This document shows, piece after piece, positions 39,492 through 44,532 of a stretch of 44,532 nucleotides of DNA. A program made the position numbers and the translations under genes. Positions within the stretch are counted from its first letter, which is position 1, and every line of letters starts with the position of its first letter. The notes beneath the pieces are model-generated. The model was given only the letters and a program-made list of their open reading frames with translations. It had not been told where the DNA came from and made no database searches. This stretch comes from SIG607 sp045586405 (GTDB lineage: Bacteria > Bacillota > Clostridia > Oscillospirales > Acutalibacteraceae), in contig JAZNAG010000043.1 in assembly GCA_045586405.1 (NCBI GenBank), forward strand, positions 1 to 44,532, in the 5' to 3' direction.

Positions 39492-39991
39492 CATTATATG
39501 AAATTGAGAGCGAATTATTAGCGTTGCTCGAAAACGGATTTAACGCCGCTTGCATTGACGAAGACGGCGTAGTTGATGAAGACCGCGCGGCAGAATACCT
39601 TGAAAAACTACCTATCGAAAGGGATAAGAAACTTGAAGCCTACGGACTTGTTATCAAGAATTACACGGCAGAAATCGAAGCAATTAAGAACGAGCAAGCC
39701 AACCTTACGGCAAGAAGGCAAGCCAAGGAAAAGCAAGTTGAACGGCTTAAAAAGGCTATCACAAATTCTTTAGTTGCATTTAATCAAGCAAAATTTGAAA
39801 CGGCAAAGGTTGCTTTTAGTTTCCGCAAGACATCTTCTGTCGAAGTAGATATGGACATCCTTGCCAAAGAGTTCATACGCGAAAAGGTGGAGTATTCCGC
39901 AGATAAAACAGCAATCAAGAACGCTATCAAGGCAGGGAAGGTTATCGAAGGCGCACAAATTATTGAAAAACAAGCTTTGCAAGTGAGGTAG
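39488..39991 (+). CDS. Gp157-family protein
   Basis: Product of 167 aa behind TGGGGGT. MTLYEIESELLALLENGF, then LEKLPIERDKKLEAYGLVIKNYTAEIEAIKNEQANLTARRQAKEKQVERLKKAI, and FSFRKTSSVEV in the C-terminal half are typical of the Siphovirus Gp157 family. Its members lie beside phage annealing proteins and were linked to phage resistance in Streptococcus. Long coiled coil first, then a small beta-rich domain. It is probably part of the DNA recombination module. Confidence 0.9.
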   Translation: MTLYEIESELLALLENGFNAACIDEDGVVDEDRAAEYLEKLPIERDKKLEAYGLVIKNYTAEIEAIKNEQANLTARRQAKEKQVERLKKAITNSLVAFNQAKFETAKVAFSFRKTSSVEVDMDILAKEFIREKVEYSADKTAIKNAIKAGKVIEGAQIIEKQALQVR

Positions 39992-39993
39992 TT

Positions 39994-40653
39994 ATGGAAC
40001 ATTTTGAAAAACTTAACAGCATTAACGTGAACGATCATACGGAAGAAAAAAACGGCTTAATGCACTTACCTTGGGCGTGGGCGTGGGCTAAAGTTAAAAA
40101 GCAATACCCTGATGCTCAATACAAGATATTAAGGTTTGAAAACAATCTGCCGTATGTCTTTGATGAAAAAACGGGGTATATGGTATTTACCCAAATGACA
40201 ATCGAAGGCATCACGCACGAAATGTGGTTACCGGTTATGGACGGCGCGAATAAAGCAATGCTTGACCACGAATACACGTACAAAACAAAGTATAGCGAAA
40301 AGGTCGTTGACAAAGCCACGATGTTTGATATTAACAAGACTATTATGCGTTGTCTTGTGAAGAATATTGCAATGTTTGGATTAGGATTATACATTTACGC
40401 AGGCGAAGACCTTCCCGAAGGTGAAAAGGTTGATGTTCCTTTTAGCGAAATAACTGAAGAAGAAAAGGGCGAAGAAATTGAGATTTGGCACAGATTACAA
40501 GAAGCCAAAGACATCTTTATTCCGAATACTCAAACGCAACTTAAGTCTTTAACAAAAGCGCAACTACAAAGGCTTACGACACAACTTGACACGATGCCCG
40601 AACAAGCAAAAGCGGCATCATACATACTACAGCACGATAAATCCATTCAATAG
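39994..40653 (+). CDS. Single-strand annealing protein, DUF1071/Sak-like
   Basis: Product of 219 aa. The opening LMHLPWAWAWAKVKKQYPDAQYKILRF, then YMVFTQMTIEGITHEMWLPVMDGANKAM and DINKTIMRCLVKNIAMFGLGLYIYAGEDLP are the hallmarks of the DUF1071 group of Sak-type recombinases. Such proteins anneal complementary single strands during phage DNA replication and repair. The C-terminal 60 residues are a flexible helical tail. The Gp157 gene ends two bases before it, and the HTH_39 gene follows. Confidence 0.92.
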   Translation: MEHFEKLNSINVNDHTEEKNGLMHLPWAWAWAKVKKQYPDAQYKILRFENNLPYVFDEKTGYMVFTQMTIEGITHEMWLPVMDGANKAMLDHEYTYKTKYSEKVVDKATMFDINKTIMRCLVKNIAMFGLGLYIYAGEDLPEGEKVDVPFSEITEEEKGEEIEIWHRLQEAKDIFIPNTQTQLKSLTKAQLQRLTTQLDTMPEQAKAASYILQHDKSIQ

Positions 40654-40662
40654 GGGGTAATT

Positions 40663-40875
40663 ATGAAACAAGCACAATGGCGAAAAGCCTATGAATATAT
40701 GAAAGATGGTAGTTCTTTGACATCACTTACTGCTTTAAACGAATTAGGCATAATCTCTTTCCCCAAGCGCATTTGTGAGATGGAAGCAAGGGGCATTAAG
40801 GTTAAGCGTGAGCGCATCAAGGTTTTAGACCGCGATAATGAAGAAAAGCACGTTATTAGGTATTCTTTATGCTAA
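40663..40875 (+). CDS. HTH_39-type winged-helix protein
   Basis: Product of 70 aa behind TAGGGGG. The pattern YMKDGSSLTSLTALNELGIISFPKRICEMEARGIKVKRERIKV is that of the small HTH_39 domain (a phage-borne winged helix: ..G.SLTxLxALxxLGIxxxxxRIxxLxxxGxxI..). It ends in strands that form the wing. Probable DNA-binding early regulator or replication accessory. It overlaps the next gene by seven bases. Confidence 0.83.
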   Translation: MKQAQWRKAYEYMKDGSSLTSLTALNELGIISFPKRICEMEARGIKVKRERIKVLDRDNEEKHVIRYSLC

Positions 40876-41186
40876 AGAGTAAACGAAGTCGCGCTTGCGA
40901 CATTCCGCCTAAAGTAAAAAAAGCCGTCTGGATAAGAGATAGGGGCAGATGCATTTTTTGTGGTAGTCATTACGCTATGCCCAACGCTCACTTTGTAAGT
41001 AGGCAAAGGGGCGGTTTGGGAGTTGAGCAGAATATATTAACATTATGTGCTGATTGTCACAGGCGTTATGACCAAACAACGGACAGAAAGGCGTTGAGGG
41101 AATACTTTACAGCGTACCTTAAGAGCCAATACGTTGATTGGGATGAAAGCAAACTTTATTACAAAAAGGGGATTAGCGATGATTGA
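40869..41186 (+). CDS. HNH endonuclease domain protein
   Basis: Product of 105 aa. CDIPPKVKKAVWIRDRGRCIFCGSHY, then AHFVSRQRGGLGVEQNILTLCADCHRRYDQT is an HNH nuclease: CxxC (residues about 32-35) and CxxCH (around 69-73) bind the structural zinc, with AHFVSR giving the first catalytic His. Such nucleases in recombination modules cut branched or recombination intermediates, or act as free-standing nucleases. It is placed directly before the NinB-like gene and overlaps it by eight bases. Confidence 0.86.
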   Translation: MLKSKRSRACDIPPKVKKAVWIRDRGRCIFCGSHYAMPNAHFVSRQRGGLGVEQNILTLCADCHRRYDQTTDRKALREYFTAYLKSQYVDWDESKLYYKKGISDD

Positions 41187-41712
41187 GTTTAAAGCCGAGA
41201 AACAGCCCAAAATTGCGCTTTTATTGGACGGAAGGGTGGAAGTTACCTTTACCACAACAAGAGCCGTTTTAGGCGAATTAGAAGGGTTAAAAGACAAAGA
41301 ACTAAACGTATCCGTTAAAGAGTACAGACCAAAGCGCAGCCTGTCACAAAATGCTTATTTTTGGTGTTTGATTGGTAAGTTAGCCGAGAAGCTGTCTTTA
41401 GGTACAAACCAAATTTACAAAGATTTTATCAGAAATTACGGCGTTTATGAAATTCTACCAATTAAAAAGGAAGCTCTTGGAAGTTTTAAAGCAAAATGGG
41501 GCAAAAATGGGCTGGGTTGGTTTGTTGAAGAAATAGGCAAGAGCAAACTAACCGGATACATAAACGTAATTGCTTATTACGGTTCAAGTACATACAATTC
41601 TAAAGAAATGACAAGGCTTGTGGATGCGGTTATTCAATATTGTCAAGATTTCGGCATTAACACAATGCTCACCACGGATGAATTTTTAGCACTTTACAAC
41701 GAGAACGATTAA
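41179..41712 (+). CDS. NinB-like recombination protein
   Basis: Product of 177 aa. The ATG at 41179 is used rather than the earlier in-frame start at 41134, because it has AAGGGGATT close by and matches family length. VSVKEYRPKRSLSQNAYFWCLIGKLAEKL and the later IKKEALGSFKAKWG, TGYINVIAYYGSSTYNSKEMTRLVDAVIQYCQDFGI are typical of the NinB/Orf family. Lambda NinB mediates exchange between single-stranded DNA and SSB-coated substrates. Together with the annealing protein and HNH enzyme it makes a full recombination set. Confidence 0.86.
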   Translation: MIEFKAEKQPKIALLLDGRVEVTFTTTRAVLGELEGLKDKELNVSVKEYRPKRSLSQNAYFWCLIGKLAEKLSLGTNQIYKDFIRNYGVYEILPIKKEALGSFKAKWGKNGLGWFVEEIGKSKLTGYINVIAYYGSSTYNSKEMTRLVDAVIQYCQDFGINTMLTTDEFLALYNEND

Positions 41713-41723
41713 GGGGATGAAAG

Positions 41724-42455
41724 ATGTCTAAATATGATAATGAAAAGTATTATTGGTTTAAGTTTAAACAAGACTTTTTTAAGCGACACGATATCAAAAT
41801 AATTAAGGCTATGCCAAATGGCAAGGATTACGTCATTTTTTATCTTCAGCTTTTATGTGAGAGTTTATCGCATAACGGCAGATTAAGATTTAGCGAAACG
41901 ATACCATACGATGAACATATGTTATCCATTGTTACCGATACAAACATTGACATTGTGAGGTCTGCGATGAAATTGTTTCAACAACTACAACTTATTGAGA
42001 TTCTTGATGACCGAACAATATATATGAAAGCATTAAGCAATTTGGTCGGCAGCACTACGCTTGGCGCAGAAAGAAAACAAATTCAAAGGCAAAATAAGGC
42101 GGCTTGTATAGGGGGTGGACAATCGGCGGACATTTGTCCACCAGAGTTAGAATTAGAGTTAGATAAAGAGTTAGATATATCTATGAACGAAAGAAAGAAA
42201 AAGATATATGGTAGTAATACAGCGCACGCACACACGTATGAAGACATTATGCAAGAGTTTTGTGTGAGCAAGCCGTTAAAGGACAAGCTTTATGAGTTTA
42301 TTAAGCATTTGAAACTAAACAACGTGCTTATGATTAACGATAGGCTTGAGAAAATAATCGTTAGGTTGGATATGTCTTTTAGCGAAGACAAGGACAAAAT
42401 TGAGTGCATTGATAATGCGATTGCCGGCGGTTACAAGAAGTTAAGTATTGAATAG
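41724..42455 (+). CDS. Replisome organizer (replication initiator)
   Basis: Product of 243 aa behind AAGGGGATG. The first 125 residues (YYWFKFKQDFFKRHDIKIIKAMPNGKDYVIFYLQLLCESL then LRFSETIPYDEHMLSIVT) are the winged-helix N-terminal domain of Gram-positive phage replisome organizers. The linker PPELELELDKELDI is written by three 12-bp iterons, and the C-terminal part is the helical domain that would contact the host helicase loader. It starts phage replication at an origin within its own gene. No phage helicase or polymerase is encoded, so the host replisome must be recruited. Confidence 0.9.
   Translation: MSKYDNEKYYWFKFKQDFFKRHDIKIIKAMPNGKDYVIFYLQLLCESLSHNGRLRFSETIPYDEHMLSIVTDTNIDIVRSAMKLFQQLQLIEILDDRTIYMKALSNLVGSTTLGAERKQIQRQNKAACIGGGQSADICPPELELELDKELDISMNERKKKIYGSNTAHAHTYEDIMQEFCVSKPLKDKLYEFIKHLKLNNVLMINDRLEKIIVRLDMSFSEDKDKIECIDNAIAGGYKKLSIE
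42114..42178. other. ori: Replication origin candidate: inverted repeat plus three iterons
   Basis: GGTGGACAA (42114-42122) and TTGTCCACC (42134-42142) form a perfect nine-base inverted repeat. Directly after it come three tandem 12-mers: AGAGTTAGAATT, AGAGTTAGATAA and AGAGTTAGATAT (42143-42178). AT-rich DNA follows. An origin of this layout inside the initiator gene is well known in lambdoid and Lactococcus phages. Confidence 0.65.
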
Positions 42456-42466
42456 GGGGGAAGAAT

Positions 42467-42991
42467 ATGAAAGCAGTATTAATTAGCATAAACCCTAAAT
42501 GGGTTGAAAAGATAGCAATCGGTCAAAAGACCGTTGAAGTAAGAAAAACAAGACCGAAGATTGACACGCCGTTTAAGTGTTATATCTATTGCACATACGG
42601 TAACCCTAAAGACAATTATTGTTTGAGTAAGAGGGGCAAAGTAATGGGCGAGTTTGTCTGCGATAGGATAGATAACTACGAGTGCGAATTGTGGAACGAT
42701 GAAGCATACGAGTTAATAAGGCAATTTAATTATGACGAATACGGCGACATTGAATACGAACACGGGGCGGAAAATAACGAGAATTGCGAAATGCTAAACA
42801 AGGCGTGTTTGACTTGGCAAGGCATAAGAAAGTATTTAGGTAAAGGATTTAATACTTGCTACGCTTGGCACATAAGCGACCTTGTTATCTATGACAAGCC
42901 GAAAGAGTTGAGCGAGTTTAATAACTTAAAAAGACAACCTATACAAAGGGCGTTTCAATCTTGGGGGTATTGTTGTGAGAAAGAAAATTAA
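42467..42991 (+). CDS. ASCH/PUA-like domain protein
   Basis: Product of 174 aa behind TAGGGGGG. VLISINPKWVEKIAIGQKTVEVRKTRP then IDTPFKCYIYCTYGN is the ASCH/EVE-like start (..xIxPxWxExIxxGxKTxExRK). VMGEFVCDRIDNYE gives the central strands, and CYAWHISDLVIYDKPKELSEF the C-terminal ones. PUA-like folds bind RNA or modified bases; in phages they may read or protect modified nucleic acid, which fits with the nearby methyltransferase (inference). It overlaps the next gene by 17 nt. Confidence 0.85.
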   Translation: MKAVLISINPKWVEKIAIGQKTVEVRKTRPKIDTPFKCYIYCTYGNPKDNYCLSKRGKVMGEFVCDRIDNYECELWNDEAYELIRQFNYDEYGDIEYEHGAENNENCEMLNKACLTWQGIRKYLGKGFNTCYAWHISDLVIYDKPKELSEFNNLKRQPIQRAFQSWGYCCEKEN

Positions 42992-43502
42992 AGGGTTTTC
43001 GCATTACAGTATTGATGAAAAAGGCATTGTTATAAACGACTTAACAAGTAAAATAAAAACACCAACATTAAATTTAACAGGAAAAGGTTATTTGTATGTT
43101 GACCTATGGGAAAGTGGCGAAAAGTATAGAAAATATATACATAGACTTGTAGCCGAAGCATTTATTCCAAACCCTGAAAACAAGCCATATATAAACCATA
43201 TAGACGGGAACCCACGCAATAACAATGTGAACAATTTAGAGTGGTGTACTCCACTTGAAAATGTAGAACACGCAAGCAAAGTATTAGGGGTTATGAAAGC
43301 ATATAAAAATCATTGCGAAAAACAAAAAAGGGCAGTAATTCAAATAAATAGATTTACGAAAGAAAAAGTTGGTAAGTATGACAGCATAGCGGAAGCAAGC
43401 AAAAAAACAGGCGTACCAACATCAGGCATAGTAAATGTTTTGAAAGGTCGTCAATCATACACAAAAGATTTTGTTTGGAAATATTGCGAGGTGGAAGAAT
43501 GA
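42975..43502 (+). CDS. HNH homing-type endonuclease with NUMOD-like domain
   Basis: Product of 175 aa from GTG at 42975 with GGGGG upstream. YIHRLVAEAFIPNPENKPYINHIDGNPRNNNVNNLEWCTPLENVEHA is the typical HNH core of free-standing homing endonucleases of the I-HmuI type. A C-terminal helix-turn-helix DNA-reading element follows (KVGKYDSIAEASKKTGVPTSGIVNVLKGRQ, a NUMOD/IENR-like pattern). Such genes are mobile within phage genomes. It lies just before the small gene and the methyltransferase, so it may have arrived as a unit beside them. Confidence 0.88.
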   Translation: MRKKIKGFSHYSIDEKGIVINDLTSKIKTPTLNLTGKGYLYVDLWESGEKYRKYIHRLVAEAFIPNPENKPYINHIDGNPRNNNVNNLEWCTPLENVEHASKVLGVMKAYKNHCEKQKRAVIQINRFTKEKVGKYDSIAEASKKTGVPTSGIVNVLKGRQSYTKDFVWKYCEVEE

Positions 43503-43645
43503 AAAACAAAATTTATTTAAGCAAAGAAAAAGTCTGCCACGAATTGGCGATGATTCTCGTTACCGAAAACTACACGGTAAGGGTTGGCTTCGACAAGCTC
43601 CCCAACCAAAGCAAGAAGCTATGGTACGTTGAGTTTTGGAGGTAG
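43499..43645 (+). CDS. 48-aa protein of unknown function
   Basis: Product of 48 aa (MKNKIYLSKEKVCHELAMIL then VTENYTVRVGFDKLPNQSKKLWYVEFWR). Its ATG overlaps the homing-nuclease stop (ATGA). The stop codon is three bases ahead of the methyltransferase ATG, and its tail encodes that gene's GGAGG ribosome binding site. A helix followed by a beta hairpin is predicted. Coupled translation is likely; no function known. Confidence 0.72.
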   Translation: MKNKIYLSKEKVCHELAMILVTENYTVRVGFDKLPNQSKKLWYVEFWR

Positions 43646-43648
43646 GCG

Positions 43649-44532
43649 ATGCAAGATTTAACATTATTTGATTTTTTAGGTAAAGATGAAGCTGCAAAAT
43701 ACAAGCCTATCAAGTCAACTGATTGGAAGTGGTCTATGGCTAACGATTACCCAAAAGAGAAAAACGGCTTGAAAGTGTTTAGCTGCTTTGCTTGTGGCGG
43801 TGGCTCTACTATGGGTTATAAATTAGCAGGTTGCGAAGTTATAGGTTGCAACGAAATTGACCCAAGAATGAATAAAGTCTATGTTGAAAACCACCACCCA
43901 AAATACAATTACTTGCAAGACATAAGAGAATTTAACAAAAGAGAAGATTTGCCTGAAGAACTTTATAACCTTGACATTTTAGACGGCTCTCCACCTTGCA
44001 CAACCTTTTCAATGGCAGGCGATAGAGAAGATAGTTGGGGTGTTAAGAAAATGTTTAGAGAAGGACAAGCAGAACAAACGCTTGATGATTTATCTTTTGT
44101 TTTTATAGAAACTGTTGCAAAGTTAAGACCAAAAGTAATGATAATGGAAAACGTTGAAGGCTTAATAAAAGGCGAAGCGTGGACTTACGTGCAAAAGATT
44201 TATAAGCAACTTAATGATATAGGCTACAAGGTAAAGCATTGGCTATTAAAAGGCGAAAATATGGGCGTGCCACAAACAAGGCATAGAGTATTCTTTGTTG
44301 CTACAAGGCTTGATTTTGACCTTGATAAAATTGATATGGCGTTTAATTATGAGCCTATTACTTATGGTTCAATAAAAACGCTTGAAGAAAAAATTGCAAA
44401 CGGAAAAATGAGTATTGCTATAAAACAAATAAAAAAAGGCGAAGCAATCAATGAGTGTATGAAAAGAATTTACGGTGTAAATAGTGGCATCACACATAGA
44501 ATTGCTTACGAAAGCGAAGTTTACCCTACTCA
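43649..44532 (+). CDS. C5-cytosine DNA methyltransferase (N-terminal part; continues at base 142)
   Basis: The joined product is 366 aa. GGAGG stands 7 bases before the ATG. Motif I is VFSCFACGGGSTMGYKLAGC (residues about 43-62). Motif IV, DGSPPCTTFS, holds the catalytic Cys117. Motif VI is MENVEG (Glu167), and motif VIII is GVPQTRHRVFFVA. The recognition domain, motif IX and motif X lie in the segment at bases 2-358. It transfers a methyl group to C5 of cytosine in a specific site, which cannot be read off the sequence. Without a recognised restriction partner it probably protects phage DNA. Bases from 44392 onward repeat 1-141. Confidence 0.94.
   Translation, partial: MQDLTLFDFLGKDEAAKYKPIKSTDWKWSMANDYPKEKNGLKVFSCFACGGGSTMGYKLAGCEVIGCNEIDPRMNKVYVENHHPKYNYLQDIREFNKREDLPEELYNLDILDGSPPCTTFSMAGDREDSWGVKKMFREGQAEQTLDDLSFVFIETVAKLRPKVMIMENVEGLIKGEAWTYVQKIYKQLNDIGYKVKHWLLKGENMGVPQTRHRVFFVATRLDFDLDKIDMAFNYEPITYGSIKTLEEKIANGKMSIAIKQIKKGEAINECMKRIYGVNSGITHRIAYESEVYPT
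44392..44532. repeat. Right copy of the 141-bp terminal direct repeat
   Basis: Identical to bases 1-141. The methyltransferase frame continues across both copies without a shift, so the two ends are the same place on a circle. Confidence 0.95.

Noticed and set aside
42143..42178. Iterons explained only as a codon repeat for a Glu-Leu linker
   Set aside because: Not fully excluded, but the exact nine-base conservation and the adjoining perfect inverted repeat go beyond what the protein repeat requires.
1..44532. Recoded genetic code or Mollicutes-type TGA-Trp use
   Set aside because: TGG encodes tryptophan throughout, and genes end normally in TGA (methyltransferase, 2319 paralogue coupling), TAG and TAA.

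Overview
This window is the essentially complete genome of a temperate, podovirus-like phage. The last 141 bases repeat the first 141 exactly, so the molecule closes into a circle of 44,391 bp, and one gene (a cytosine-5 DNA methyltransferase) runs across the join. The host is most likely a low-GC Bacillota, probably a gut anaerobe. The evidence is AT-rich DNA, strong AGGAGG-type ribosome binding sites, Gram-positive phage families (Gp157, the DUF1071 annealing protein, a replisome organizer), a BspA-type leucine-rich-repeat fibre, and capsid leaders shaped like the N-terminal extension of Bacillota ribosomal protein L27. TGA, TAG and TAA all act as ordinary stops. These assignments come from reading the sequence; no database search was run.

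Layout. (1) Lysogeny and switch, 36.1-38.75 kb: attP-like repeats, a minus-strand tyrosine integrase with a two-span membrane protein, a minus-strand CI-like repressor, and divergent consensus promoters with three copies of the operator TTGTTCCAAATGGAACAA. (2) A long rightward early operon from 38.5 kb through the join to 3.48 kb: Cro-like and excisionase-like proteins, Gp157, annealing protein, HTH_39 protein, HNH protein, NinB-like protein, replisome organizer with an iteron-type origin candidate, ASCH protein, homing-type HNH, methyltransferase, then a string of small overlapping unknown genes. (3) A minus-strand two-gene island at 3.5-4.2 kb with its own operator-containing promoter. (4) Late genes from 4.3 to 36.1 kb: terminase, portal, a Prp-type cysteine protease, scaffold, N4 gp56-like capsid, connector and nozzle, fibres, small virion proteins, a 376-aa internal protein, a 2,830-aa ejected-type protein, a second fibre unit, and a membrane or lysis cassette.

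Three observations stand out and appear connected. First, the phage encodes its own Prp protease, and both scaffold and capsid begin with an L27-like leader ending NLQLFA, so head maturation probably copies the host L27-trimming reaction with a phage-supplied enzyme. Second, the gap between the protease and scaffold genes holds a tRNA-mimic RNA: a perfect 12-bp acceptor/T-arm helix, a canonical T-loop and an encoded CCA, preceded by an H-type pseudoknot. Third, the motif AAGGGGTAGA followed 29-30 nt later by a TATAAT-like box occurs three times, each time in the gap upstream of a late transcription unit (terminase, scaffold/capsid, second fibre unit). This looks like a phage-specific late promoter. 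No conventional endolysin was recognised.
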